Both the position numbers and the translations under genes were made by a program. A DNA stretch of 64,000 nucleotides from Candidatus Cloacimonadota bacterium (lineage in GTDB: Bacteria; Cloacimonadota; Cloacimonadia; Cloacimonadales; Cloacimonadaceae). The stretch is taken from NCBI GenBank assembly GCA_012728875.1, contig JAAYEF010000004.1, positions 1-64,000 on the forward strand. The letters run 5' to 3'. How positions within the stretch are numbered: position 1 is the first letter of the stretch; every line of letters starts with the position of its first letter. Of the stretch, positions 8,601-17,600 are shown one piece after another. The notes below the pieces were generated by a model, which saw nothing but the letters and a program-made list of their open reading frames with translations, had not been told where the DNA came from and did no database searches.

Positions 8601-9145
8601 AGAGAAACCTGGGTCTGGGTCCAGGAGGCGCTGGGACTGGTTTCTTCCCACAGAATGTACCAATCATTATGGGTGGGATCATCCGTAATCAAAACCAAGT
8701 GTCCACCGGCAAGCATATTGTTCGGCGACGTTGTGTATTTCCAAAACGAAAAACCGGCCAGCCCGGTTTCGGGTATGGTAAGCAGAGGTGAAACCAACAG
8801 GCCTTGTTGCGCGGTGGCAATGATGGTGCCGCCCGCGTGTGAGGCGGAAGAAGGGCTGCTGTGAGATTGGTTTGTGGCTCTGCTCCATTGGTTTCCGCCG
8901 CCGTCCAGGTCGTAGCGTACCCAGCCTGTGGGCGGGAAGGTTGTGGAATTGAAATTCTCGCTGTAAACGGGGTCCCTGTAGCCAGCCGCTCCGCTGATTT
9001 GTGGAAATTGCGGCAGACCTTTGAAGCCGGTTTTGTAGGGTTTCAAACCGCTACTTGCGAGAGAAGCCTTGGCGTCGGCAGCCAGAATCGCTGAACATAG
9101 TCCCAGTGCCAAGACCACCAAAAGCATGATTTTTAGCTTTTTCAT
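5624..9145 (-). CDS. Giant secreted choice-of-anchor J protein, 1173 aa
   Basis: Signal peptide at residues 1-22. Domain order as read: choice-of-anchor J (about 55-215, NFNSTTFPPTGW to FIDDVELF); an InlB-B-like repeat (about 218-295, DGDVANGS...KSLTANFVP); a beta domain (about 296-470) ending in DLMLELWGEG; an FnIII-like module (about 475-585, GERWYWAVEA); a second anchor J (about 590-760, FPWCEGFE to VDDFCLF, with a cysteine at each end); an Ig-like segment starting DPPTIKFLP; a beta domain opening DPVWVFYDYGV; and the shared C-terminal module (YNVYGTNDPY, FFYVTAS) with the basic tail LKNK. The ATG follows an AGGAGACTAAACT ribosome site. The domain order is the same as in the gene at 10322-13648, so the two are tandem paralogues. 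A cell-surface or extracellular role is likely; no catalytic motif is seen. Confidence 0.85.
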   Translation of the reverse strand: MKKLKIMLLVVLALGLCSAILAADAKASLASSGLKPYKTGFKGLPQFPQISGAAGYRDPVYSENFNSTTFPPTGWVRYDLDGGGNQWSRATNQSHSSPSSASHAGGTIIATAQQGLLVSPLLTIPETGLAGFSFWKYTTSPNNMLAGGHLVLITDDPTHNDWYILWEETSPSASWTQTQVSLAGLNGIGVYFGFLYECGGFFTSKDTWFIDDVELFTMPSYELSMDVSPEDSGTTFPILGTLDVPQNSTVNVAASPGFGYTWSHWDGDVANGSLARTSVLMNGDKSLTANFVPYNMDNLFVQDQSGDNAYTSVIDGSTDFEAAEYFVAPAEEIHKIVFYGLAAYNNGTSWVEWTPRETEPFIVRFYDGDANTMPDWNNATPVAVTGKVYSIGYPPGWSYNGYKVELDLPTPVAQSSGWVSVQLNKTAGVNGWFLILESESGNDGLHALRAGTESEFTEGDLMLELWGEGASGPPAPPVLVYPLGLTGLPKDGFNFRWQMGAGGGMPESYTLVLYEDEENYPDNPFEIWEEISGTQFNPVLDLGKPMSYEYGERWYWAVEAYGDGETSLSELSSFQIMADPTISHFPWCEGFEPYTDFTLEFPPWTLYDRDGTGTWGIEDVDFPNQYYTGSYIIFNPSTTNPPLDTQGWEAHGGNRYAACFAANGTANNDWLISPPISAVADLKVRFHAKSITANYGLERFKVLVSTTDTNPDSFIQISPGTYIEAPVDWTQYQYPLNYPGQVIYVAIQCVSNDAFVFMVDDFCLFTGDVADFDPPTIKFLPVVNTANPDQHRYVEATITDESTVAEATVFMSYDNGNTWYNWEMEEDDEATEPDIWWGVIPAGGELDQEILYFIRAKDVHGNEADTDVYSIEVADPVWVFYDYGVENYSAIMPTIPATDTWGTLNLFHNPFYSTGASLYLYRTEAATAYPQSNVHLQIYLHTPAEGSAILARPYFATPPVVNMTGMDGGGDWDLFEFANFNNGEPIEITDQFFAIAFENLPNTGNDDTNSYFLFNTDYDYGMYAITWSANPGNLYVFNDTSGTWAISAEIGFGQPGEVPAPQITIVMDDGFPTVNWDAVEGAVSYNVYGTNDPYLPLELWERLKEGWPHLTYPHLIDEPYQFFYVTASSQLDGSKAQTTAKKETLRLQPNTMSRKTWGERGKNKSLNPILKNK

Positions 9146-9647
9146 AGTTTAGTCTCCTGAATGTTAAGAAGCTTATCTTATGTCGGTTCGATCGGGTCTC
9201 CTTGATTCCGGACGCCGTCAGGGAAAACATCCTGCGGCGGGAGCCCGGTTTGATTTTGAGAATACACGCTCGGATAACGGATGCCGCCTTTGCCTTGCCG
9301 CCGGTTTTGCGTGTGATCGTGCGATGATGTTTTGCGCTTTTTTGGCAGCGGTGCGAAGGCCGGAGCTCCGTTGGTGAATTGAAAATATTGGGGAAAAATG
9401 GCAAAGAGCGGCCCGGCCTTCCTGGCGGGGATGCCGGAAGGGCACGGGCCATTGATCGGATGCAGTGTGAAAAATATTGAAAAAAGCCATTCTTTCCCTT
9501 GTTTTTTGTCTTTGAAATTAACCTTGCAAACATATTGTATATATTTGCCTTCAGGCAAGTTCCATCGCTGTGAGTCCGATGATAAGAGAAAACTTATGTG
9601 TCACATCTATTAAGATTAAAGAAAAGGTATCATTGTTTTTAAGTCAA
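9146..9647 (-). promoter_or_regulatory. Long conserved leader upstream of the 1173-residue secreted protein
   Basis: On the minus strand: GCTTGACT with its TTGACT box at 9647-9642; AAGGGA and an ATG at 9490 that opens a 90-codon ORF; CATCATCGCAC at 9328-9318; CTCAAAATCAAACCGGGC at 9260-9243; then the main SD and ATG at 9145. Leader ATG to main ATG is 345 nt, identical to the copy at 4241-4736. Here the spacing between the two conserved words is one base shorter (59 rather than 60 nt), so they fall in different frames. Confidence 0.5.
9218..9490 (-). CDS. Putative leader ORF (90 aa)
   Basis: The ATG follows AAGGGAAAGA and the frame stops 72 nt before the giant gene. It includes NIIARSHAKPA, like NIIAH in the leader ORF at 25209. 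The later conserved DNA element is read in another frame (VFSKSNRAP instead of LKIKPG) because of a one-base difference in spacing. Either this copy has drifted, or the DNA/RNA rather than the peptide is conserved. It has no signal peptide and no recognisable domain. Confidence 0.3.
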   Translation of the reverse strand: MAFFNIFHTASDQWPVPFRHPRQEGRAALCHFSPIFSIHQRSSGLRTAAKKAQNIIARSHAKPAARQRRHPLSERVFSKSNRAPAAGCFP

Positions 9648-9654
9648 GCGCGAT

Positions 9655-10268
9655 TTCGTGGGTTTGCGATAGATTTGTGGAAACATTTCCACAGAGGTTC
9701 ACGCAGATTGCGCCGATTCCGCGGATTTTGATAGATTAGGGATGCACAGGATGGTCAGGATGAAAAGGGGATTTTTGGTTCACACAGATATGGAAGGTTA
9801 TAACGATTTAACGTTTTGGCGTTTTAGGGTTTGGTTTGCACCGGGTTTTCAGACTAAAGATACAGGGCTGCCGGATGATGGTGGGGTTATTTTGGCACGC
9901 AGATTGCACCGATTCTGCGGATTTTGATAGATTAGGGATGCACAGGATGATGAGGATGAAAAGGGGATAAGAACTATAAGAAGTGGCAAGGTGACAGAGT
10001 AACAAAGAAACAAAGTGACGGAACTCGTTAAAACCGTAAAACGCTAAAACGTTAACACGTACTTATCCGTTCTATCTGTTCACATCCGTTATATCCGTAT
10101 AAAAATTTAATCTGCGGAATCTGCGTTTCTTTCTGCGCTATCTGCGTGAACCACCTCGCCACCTCGCCATCTCGCCTCTTCATAACTCTCTAACTTCTTA
10201 TCTCCTTATCTCCTTTTCATCCTGACCATCCTGTGCATCCCTAATCTATTAAAAAAATCTGCGTGAAC
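9655..10268. repeat. Gene-free spacer of repeat words
   Basis: No gene is visible. It holds two near-identical copies of GATAGATTAGGGATGCACAG (9729-9748 and 9926-9945) followed by (A/G)GATGA(A/G)GATGAAAAGGGGAT, a GGTTTTCAGACTAAAGATAC word (9843-9862), AAACGCTAAAACGTTAA runs (about 10036), CGCCACCTCGCCATCTCGCC (reversed GGCGAG array, 10154-10173) and an inverted CCTGTGCATCCCTAATCTAT copy (10230-10249). The facing copies make a large imperfect inverted arrangement between 9.7 and 10.25 kb. Confidence 0.65.
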
Positions 10269-10269
10269 C

Positions 10270-10297
10270 AAAAACCCCCAGCCGAGGCCGGGGGTTT
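10270..10297 (-). terminator. Intrinsic terminator of the 1108-residue secreted protein gene
   Basis: On the minus strand AAAACCCCCGGCC pairs with GGCTGGGGGTTTT, giving a stem of about 12 pairs with a tight loop ending in T residues. It lies about 25 nt after the stop codon. Confidence 0.85.
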
Positions 10298-10321
10298 TGT
10301 ATCATTGTTGTTTACGTAGTA

Positions 10322-13300
10322 TTACTTTTGGGGCAGAGTCACGCTCTTCAAGCTTGGCGCCTGTTTTGAGGAGACGGGCGCGTAGGGTTTGAATACGGCT
10401 TTGCTGCCGTTTTCCTGATCGGACGCGGTCACACGGAAGAACTTGCGGGCATCGCTTTGGAGGTAGGTGAAGCCGGGGCTGTTCACGGTGTCCAGGACAT
10501 TCCAGGAACCTTCATCGTAGGGATCGTTCGAGCCATAGATGTTGTAGGCCAGAGCGTTCGGCACGTGAGGCCAGGTGAGGCTCACATAGCCGTCTTCATA
10601 GGCAACGCTCACCTGCGGAGCCGTCAAGCCCACCGGGGGTTCGCCACCGATTTGGACCAAGGCTCCAATGCACCAGTTTCCACCTTCCCTGCCATAAAGC
10701 TCGTCTCCAAACCAGAAGTAGGAGGTTCCATAATCGAAGGCTTCGTTCCACAGGAAATAGTGCCCGGCGGGAAGGTCGATGATCACAAAGAAGGTCGGGG
10801 TGGTGATCAGTAGGTCCTCAATGCCGTGTTCGGCAAGAGGAATAACCTGATGTTGGCCACTGGGGAAATAGTATTCGAAGGGCTCGAAAAGCGAATACAT
10901 ATATTCTCCGCCATCCCAGATGTAAACGCTGATGACGGCAGGGGATCCCACTTCGCCGTAGAAATCGACAGCCATGCCGTCCACAGCAAGCAACTGAAGA
11001 GGAATTCCGGTGCCAAACAGGGGGTTGTTGAACCCAATCATGGGCGCCCAGTCTATCTCTTCAACGCCCATAATTGTGGTGCCCACTCCGTATGAATATG
11101 AAATCCAAACGGGGTCGTTCACTTGGAAGCTGTAGTCCCGGGTTTGAGTCAGGTTGTTGTGGATATCCCAGGCTTTGATGCGGTAAACCACTTGGCTGCC
11201 ATGATTTTGGGGCGGAATGACGCCGGTATAGCTGTCTCCCGCGCCATGGGTCATGGCGATGGGGGTGTTCCAAGAGCTGCCGTTGTTGCTGGACCAATGC
11301 AGTTCCACGCCGGCCAGGGGGCTGTTCCACCAGTCATCGTCTGCCACGTCCACCGTGATGGGGAAGGAAATATCGTTGCGCACGGTGCTGAGCGGGGGCA
11401 GATGGTCTGAAATGGTGGGCGGGATGGTGTCCACGGGGTTTTCATAGAACTTGATATCGTCCAGGAACCAGAAGGAATAGCAGAAATGGTATCCTTCCGT
11501 GAGCCATGCCACATAGGTCACGGGCTGGCCATTGCAGGGGATATGTGCCAGCCTGGTGCCAAGGTCATCTCCAGAGCCGCTTTGAAGGCTCCAGCTCGAA
11601 TCGTGCCAGGTTTCCAGGTCGTGGCTGTATTGGACTTTGGCGGTCAGACCGGGGCTCCAGTCGTCCCAAAAATGCTTGAACTGCACCGTGAAGGTTCCCA
11701 AACCGCTGGTGTTGATGGGCGGGCTGATCAGGCGCGCGTCACCGTTTCTGTTGATGGCGGTGCTGCGAATTTCGTGTGGCAAGCCGCCGGCTTCGTTGGA
11801 TTCAAACACTTTCCAGCGATTGGTGAGGATTCCGCCGCTGTGGGTTTGGGTCCAATCCAGAGGCCATTCCGTGTCTTCGCCGCTGCCAAAATCTTCCTCA
11901 TGAGGGATGTTGATCAGGTTTTGGGTTTCAAAATATGAAACCGAGGACATGGCATGACTGGTGCCGCGGACAGCTTCCACCGCCCAGAACCAGCGTTGGC
12001 CAAAATCAAAGCTGATCCTGTCCGAGAGCTGCGGATCTTTGGTGGGGTCAAAGTTGGTGACATCGAACACTTCCCAGGAATAGCTGGGATCGTTTGGATA
12101 GAGGTTTTGCTCTTCATAGAGGTGCAGGATATAGTATTCGGGCAAGGCGCCGGTGTTGGCAACCCGCCAGTTGAATTTGAAGCCGGGTTTGGGCAAGCCT
12201 GTTTGGTTCACGGGATAATTCAGGACGGGGGCGCTCAGGGTTCCGCTTTCACCCTCGCCCCAAAGCTCCAACATCAGGTCTCCAACCATTTCGGGTTCTT
12301 CCTCACCGAGTTGATAGAAAACGCCGTTGCCGCTGCCGCTGGTGGAAGTGAGCCAGAGGAAATAGCCGCCTGCGCCGCCGTCACGGTCCATCTGCACTGA
12401 AACCCAACCGGAATCGAGGTTCACGCTTTGAGGCAGATCCAGCTCCACCTTCCAGGCGATGTAGTCCTGTGTCCAGTTTTGCATGGTGCCTGTGCTGAAC
12501 ATCTTTCCGGTCACGTTCCAGGGACCGCGGTAGGGGCTGTTCCAGTTTGGCTGGGTGTTCGGGTTTTGGTTGTAGAAACGGACGATGAAAGGCTGGGTGT
12601 TTCCCGGATCCCATTCCACCCATTGTGCCTCATCATCATTAAAATATTCATATCTGAGCGTGATGCCGTGGATCACCACCTTGTTGATGGCGTCCACGCG
12701 GCTGCTGAAGTTTTCCGCCACTTCACGGTTTGTACCGCCGGCTTTCACGGAGGTGAAGGCTTCCACGCCGATGCTGTGCTGGTTCACCAGGTTGTCCAGG
12801 CCGTAGGGAGTGAAGGCAGCCTTCACGCTGTGGTCATCATCCATATATACCCGGGTGCGGGAGTTGGCGGAGTTTTCCACAGGACCCTGAACCCAGGAAT
12901 CCCAGGTTTGGCCAAAGCCGGGAGTGGCGGTAATGCCAACGTGGGTGTTGCCTGGGTAGGCGTGGGTTCCCTCGGCGGGAATGTATGAGCCCAGCCCCTG
13001 TGGAGGCAGCATGGTGAGGGTTTTCAGATCGGCAGTGACCGTTACGTCGTCCACCAGCCAGGCGTCCGCCCACTCGCCTGTATATTGGAAAGCGATGTGG
13101 ACATTGGAACCGTGATAGCCCGTCAGTGGAATATTCCAGAGGCTCCAGTCCTCGGTGGTTTGGGGATAGGTTTGCTGCCAGAGGGTCACCCAGCCGGGAG
13201 CAGAGGGGTCGCCGGAACTGGTGTTAATCAGCACTTTGTGCCAATATCCATCTTCCGGATAGCCGGAGTAATTCCAAAAAGACAGCACGTATTCGATGCC

Positions 13301-13648
13301 CTGGGCAATGTTCAAGGCAGGCGTCACCAGCCAGCCTTCCTGCATTCCTGAGGTCCATCCACCTTCCAAGTGGATGGCACAGGCGGGGGCACTGTGGTAA
13401 CCGTTTGTGTTTCTTTGCCATTGGCGGCTGACGCCGTCGATATCATAGCTGCTCCAGCCCGCGGGCGGAAACTGCATGCCATTGAAATCTTCGTTCAAGA
13501 TATCATCGCGACTGGGCGGTAGGGTTTGATAGGTTTGGGGTTTTATCTGGCGTTCGACAGCCTTTACAGAAGAACGTGGATCCACACCCCAAACGCTGGC
13601 ACAAAGAGCCAACAAGAGAAGCCCAAACAAAATTTTGTTTGCTTTCAT
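10322..13648 (-). CDS. Giant secreted choice-of-anchor J protein, 1108 aa
   Basis: Signal peptide at about residues 1-22. Domain order: anchor J (about 50-215, DFNGMQFPPAGW to LVDDVTVT), InlB-B-like repeat (about 215-285), beta domain ending DLMLELWGEGESG (about 285-465), FnIII-like module (about 470-580, GQRWFWAVEA), second anchor J (about 585-740, without the paired cysteines), Ig-like segment starting DTIPPTISDHLPP, beta domain opening DPVWISYSYGVG, and the shared C-terminal module (YNIYGSNDPY, FFRVTAS) with a basic end (LPQK). Start ATG follows TTAGGATAAAAC. It parallels the 1173-residue paralogue domain by domain, so the pair arose by tandem duplication. A surface or adhesion role is inferred only from domain type. 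Confidence 0.85.
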   Translation of the reverse strand: MKANKILFGLLLLALCASVWGVDPRSSVKAVERQIKPQTYQTLPPSRDDILNEDFNGMQFPPAGWSSYDIDGVSRQWQRNTNGYHSAPACAIHLEGGWTSGMQEGWLVTPALNIAQGIEYVLSFWNYSGYPEDGYWHKVLINTSSGDPSAPGWVTLWQQTYPQTTEDWSLWNIPLTGYHGSNVHIAFQYTGEWADAWLVDDVTVTADLKTLTMLPPQGLGSYIPAEGTHAYPGNTHVGITATPGFGQTWDSWVQGPVENSANSRTRVYMDDDHSVKAAFTPYGLDNLVNQHSIGVEAFTSVKAGGTNREVAENFSSRVDAINKVVIHGITLRYEYFNDDEAQWVEWDPGNTQPFIVRFYNQNPNTQPNWNSPYRGPWNVTGKMFSTGTMQNWTQDYIAWKVELDLPQSVNLDSGWVSVQMDRDGGAGGYFLWLTSTSGSGNGVFYQLGEEEPEMVGDLMLELWGEGESGTLSAPVLNYPVNQTGLPKPGFKFNWRVANTGALPEYYILHLYEEQNLYPNDPSYSWEVFDVTNFDPTKDPQLSDRISFDFGQRWFWAVEAVRGTSHAMSSVSYFETQNLINIPHEEDFGSGEDTEWPLDWTQTHSGGILTNRWKVFESNEAGGLPHEIRSTAINRNGDARLISPPINTSGLGTFTVQFKHFWDDWSPGLTAKVQYSHDLETWHDSSWSLQSGSGDDLGTRLAHIPCNGQPVTYVAWLTEGYHFCYSFWFLDDIKFYENPVDTIPPTISDHLPPLSTVRNDISFPITVDVADDDWWNSPLAGVELHWSSNNGSSWNTPIAMTHGAGDSYTGVIPPQNHGSQVVYRIKAWDIHNNLTQTRDYSFQVNDPVWISYSYGVGTTIMGVEEIDWAPMIGFNNPLFGTGIPLQLLAVDGMAVDFYGEVGSPAVISVYIWDGGEYMYSLFEPFEYYFPSGQHQVIPLAEHGIEDLLITTPTFFVIIDLPAGHYFLWNEAFDYGTSYFWFGDELYGREGGNWCIGALVQIGGEPPVGLTAPQVSVAYEDGYVSLTWPHVPNALAYNIYGSNDPYDEGSWNVLDTVNSPGFTYLQSDARKFFRVTASDQENGSKAVFKPYAPVSSKQAPSLKSVTLPQK

Positions 13649-14007
13649 GTTTTATCCTAAAAATTGGGAGTTAAGGTGAATTGGAGGGAGTTGCGGAAGC
13701 CTTCCCGGTTTGAAGCCGGGCCGTGGGTTCCGCTGCTTGGTTTGCGATGTTGTTTCAATTTCGGTTCGGATTCGCTTGGCCTGCCTGCTTGCGTCTTTAA
13801 GTGTTTGTGCGATGGTTTTTTACTTTTTGAAGTGCTTCAGGCGGGGTTTTTCGCTTCCGGGTTCGTGTATCTTTTTTGGTATTTCTTTCTTTTAATAAGG
13901 CTTGCATCCAAAATGTGAATGAAACCGTGCAGTTCTTTTGCTGTTGGGATCCGCGCGTTTCACGCATCTTCTGTAATTCATAATTCTGGAGGCAGGATAT
14001 TTGTCAA
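13649..14007 (-). promoter_or_regulatory. Degraded leader with promoter, 1108-residue secreted protein
   Basis: On the minus strand TTGACA (14007-14002) is followed after 17 nt by ATTATG (13984-13979). CATCGCACA lies at 13814-13806 and a TTCAAACCGGG element at 13714-13704. The leader is only about 359 nt from box to start codon and its candidate upstream frame is broken: an ATG at 13967 opens only 43 codons, and a TAA stands just before the CATCGCACA word. The two conserved words are 87 nt apart instead of 60, a difference of nine codons. Confidence 0.4.
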
Positions 14008-14174
14008 GTCTCAAATGATTTTACTGGAAAACCCATAGTTACCGGGAGGCGTGTGGCTGGGTTCCTTCCGGGAGCATGGCAAATCATGCTCAATTCAAAA
14101 TTTCAAACCTTGAAACTTGTGCAAAGTGAAAATTGACCTATTCTGTCCATCATTGGTATAAAATTATTTTCAGC
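14008..14174. other. Divergent promoter region between two giant genes
   Basis: The space between the -35 boxes of the minus gene (14007) and the plus gene (14175) is A+T rich and holds no gene. Unlike the other spacers of the island it contains none of the repeat words, so it may be largely promoter or UP-element sequence. Confidence 0.35.
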
Positions 14175-14682
14175 TTGACACATTTACCAAGCGGCGGAAA
14201 GTGTCCAAAGCTTGATATATGCAATGGATACAAATGTTGAATCAAGTGTTTATTTTACTCTTGCGCAGCAACTTGGTCCAATGTAAACAAGCAATAATCA
14301 CGGCGCGGGCGCGCCGCTCAAGGAGTTATCTGATGAGACCAAAATACTATAATTTCAGAACTCTTTCCTTTCGGGCTTTAGCAGCCCCAAAGGCGGCTGA
14401 ACACAGTTGCGCCCGCATTCCATGCATTTTATGCCCCCATTTCTTTTCATCACGGACACGCTGGCATGTTGCGGCTCAAAACGCTTTTTTAACATCAATC
14501 GCACACATACACACAAACCGCGTTTCAGCCTCATCCGCCCCATTCCGTGGCAAACCTTCAACCCTCAAAAACAAACCGGGGTCCCTTTTGACCCGGATGG
14601 AGATCCGCCCGGGCTGAAACACCCCTTTTTATTTAGCAAATGATTCTTCAAAACAAGCCTTAATAATTAGGAGACATGATAT
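14175..14682 (+). promoter_or_regulatory. Long conserved leader upstream of the 1682-residue secreted protein
   Basis: GCTTGACA places a TTGACA box at 14175-14180. AAGGAG (14320-14325) and ATG at 14333 open a 94-codon ORF; ATCGCACA lies at 14498-14505 and CTCAAAAACAAACCGGGG at 14564-14581; then GATTCTTCAAAACAA (about 14642-14656), an AGGAG site and the main ATG at 14683. Leader ATG to main ATG is 350 nt. A possible hairpin (GGGTC-loop-GACCC) follows the conserved element. No standard -10 is obvious at 16-18 nt. Confidence 0.5.
14333..14617 (+). CDS. Putative leader ORF, MRPK type (94 aa)
   Basis: AAGGAG sits seven nt before the ATG and the frame stops 65 nt before the giant gene. It begins MRPK, as does the leader ORF at 25209, and both are preceded by GCGGG(C/T)GCGCCG. 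Residues near 56 read SIAHIHTNRV and twenty codons after the IAH start STLKNKPG. Length, start signal, start tetrapeptide, internal motif spacing and tail motif agree with the copy at 25209. There is no signal peptide, and the C/P/S/R-rich composition is unusual for a folded protein. Confidence 0.4.
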   Translation: MRPKYYNFRTLSFRALAAPKAAEHSCARIPCILCPHFFSSRTRWHVAAQNAFLTSIAHIHTNRVSASSAPFRGKPSTLKNKPGSLLTRMEIRPG

Positions 14683-17600
14683 ATGAAGAAGTATATGTTA
14701 ATCATGCTTGCTCTGATGACAGCGGTCCTGGGTTTTGCCGGAGTTTATACTATCGGCACAGGCGCCACTGGCAGCTATACAGCTCCTTATAATGGACTGT
14801 GGGATAACAACTGGAGCAAAGTGATCTACACCAAGACCGAGATCAATGCCGCCGGGCTCACTGCTGCCAACTCTATCACAGGCATTGCCTTTAATGTAAC
14901 CAACACACCCAGCAACTACACCATGCTGGATCAACGTGTTTATGTGCGTCACACCAGTGCTGCTTTGTATGAAGCCACTGATATCGACCATCCCAACAGC
15001 GCACTCTTTGACGCTGTATATCAAGGGGACCTCACCTACAATGGAAGCGGCTGGTTTACCATTGCTTTCAGCACCCCCTTCGCTTGGAACGGAACCGATA
15101 ACATCGAATTCCTCTTTGAAAACCATGACGGAGGCTGGACATCAGGATATCCGAATTTTGCCTATACCAGCACCTCACCGAATTACCTGACGGCTTATAA
15201 AGCTCAGGATTCTTCATTCCCTCAAGGTGTTAATGGCGAAAGGAGTTATAACCGCCCCAATATCCAGCTTTACACTCCCATGGTGGACCCTCCCAACCCC
15301 ACCGTTGCAATCAGCCCTGCCAATGGCGCAAGCTTCGTGAATGCAGCCGCCACCCTCAACTGGACTTCATTAATAGATGCCACTGGCTACAAGCTGTATT
15401 TTGGCAACACCAACCCTCCCGCCTATATTGGTGATTTGGGCAACGTGACCACCTACAACCCCAACGGCTTGGCTGATGGCAGCACCTATTACTGGCAGGT
15501 GGTTCCCTACAATGCCTATGGTGATGCCACAGGCTGCCCCATCTGGAGCTTTACGACAACTCCCGCCGGAGTCGTGATGATAGGTGATGGTACTGCCAAC
15601 CAGTATATGCCGGTGAACATCTTCTATGGCTATAGCTATGCCCAAAGCATCTACCGTCAGGAAGATATCAATGTCGCCAACCAGCGCATTGAAAAGATAG
15701 CCTATTACTGGAACGGTGTGGGCGCAGCACCTAATAGCAACGAATGGGTTGTCTATATGGGACATACCGATAATGAGACCTTCGGCAGCACGACTGAGTG
15801 GATCCCTCTCAGCGGATTGACCCAGGTCTATTCCGGCACGCTCAATATCCCTGCCACCGCTGGCTGGATTACTATCAACCTCAGCAACCCCTTCGTGTAT
15901 AACAACACCCAAAACCTGGTGATTGCCGTTGATGAAAACAAGAGCAGCTACGATAGCTCCAGCTATTTCTTCTTCAATACTCTTACCACTGGCGAAAACC
16001 GCAGTCTCCGCTGTCAAAGCGATGGCACCAATCCAGATCCTACCTCTCCGCCCGCCGGAACTCTCACCGCGGCATACCCCAATATCATGATGGAATTTGG
16101 TGCTTTGCCTGCTAACCCCATCTTCAACTACGCACCAACAGCCCTGAATTTTGGCACCATGTTGCAGAATACCCCCAGCGACTGGAAGATCGTGACCGTC
16201 ACCAACACCGGTGGGGGAACCATCAACATCAGCGCAAGCAATGTCAGCATCTTGGGCACCAACGCCACGATGTTTGAATTTGACGCTGCCAACCTGCCGG
16301 CTGCTCTTGGAGCCGGACAGAGCGTCAATATTCCCGTGCGTGCAACCGCCACGGATGAAGGCGATCTTTCTGCCACCCTGCGCATAGTGTATAATGCCAA
16401 TAACTACGATGTGGCACTCTCCGCCAGCGGCTTGCCCGCGGGAACCGTGTTTATCGGTGAGGGAACTGCCACACAGCGTCAACCCTTTGGACATTATTGG
16501 GGTTATGAACGTTCCGCTGGATTATACACCCCGGAACAAGTTGGTTCTGTCGGATTAATAGATAACGTAGGATGGTATTGCGCCACCACTAGTGCTGCCA
16601 GCGTCCCTTACAAAATCTATATCGGCTCCACCGCAGAAACTGCCTTCACAGCTCAAACCTGGGATGACTTCATCTCAGGGCTGACCTTGGCAAAAGAAGG
16701 AACACATCTGTTTAGTGACTTGGGCTGGCACAGCTTCCCTCTCACCACTCCTGTTGTTTATGGTGGTGGAAATCTCATCGTGGCAGTGGAAACAAACTAT
16801 GGTGGTAGTGGCGCAGGCTCTTATGCCTATTTCCGTTACACCACCAGCACCACTGGTTCCCACATGAATTGGTATGGTGATAACGATCCCCCCACCACAA
16901 ACGGCTCTCTCAACGCACAACTTCCCAACCTGATGCTGCACCTTGGGGAACCTCCCACCGGCGTCCCAGCCACCCCCATCCTCGGCTACCCTGCCGATAC
17001 GGCAATCAACTTGCCAGTACAAGGCTTCAACCTCACCTGGATGGCAGATCTGGTTAATGGCGGTCTGCCCACCTACTACGCTGTCTTTATGTCTCAGGAT
17101 GAAGAGAGCATCTTCGACGACTACTATTTTGAAGTGTCAGGTACCTCCTTCAACCCTGTCACAGACAGCGAAGGCGAGATCGAATTTGCCTATGAAGACC
17201 GCTGGTACTGGACCGTTTTAGCTGGTAATGTTGACGGCGAAAGTGATCCCGCCACTATCCGCAGCTTCGTGATCGAAGCAGACCCTGCCATCACCAGCTT
17301 CCCCTGGTGTGAAGGCTTTGAAGGCAGCACCTTCCCGCCTGCCGGCTGGACCATGGTGGATGCTGATGGCGATGGTAACAACTGGTTCCGTTACAGTGCG
17401 GAAAATTCCGCTCATACTGGCAACTACAGTGCTGGCACAGCTTCTTGGACGAGCGCCACTGGTGCCCTTACTCCCGATAACTGGCTCATCACTCCTCCCC
17501 TCGCAATCCCCGCTACCGGTGATTATATGGTGGAATACTACGTAGCCGGCCAGGACCCGGCTTATCCGGATGAGCACTATGGCTTCTACGTCTCCACCTC

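Noticed and set aside
7193-8791. A 532-codon plus-strand frame opposite the 1173-residue secreted gene
   Set aside because: It is the antisense shadow of a real gene with signal peptide and domains; no start signal or domain of its own.
9051-9533. A 160-codon minus frame that reads CILKIKPG in the leader and runs into the giant gene
   Set aside because: It has the conserved tail motif in frame but its start lacks an SD and it overlaps the giant gene in another frame. The 90-codon frame from 9490 fits the start signals and spacing better.
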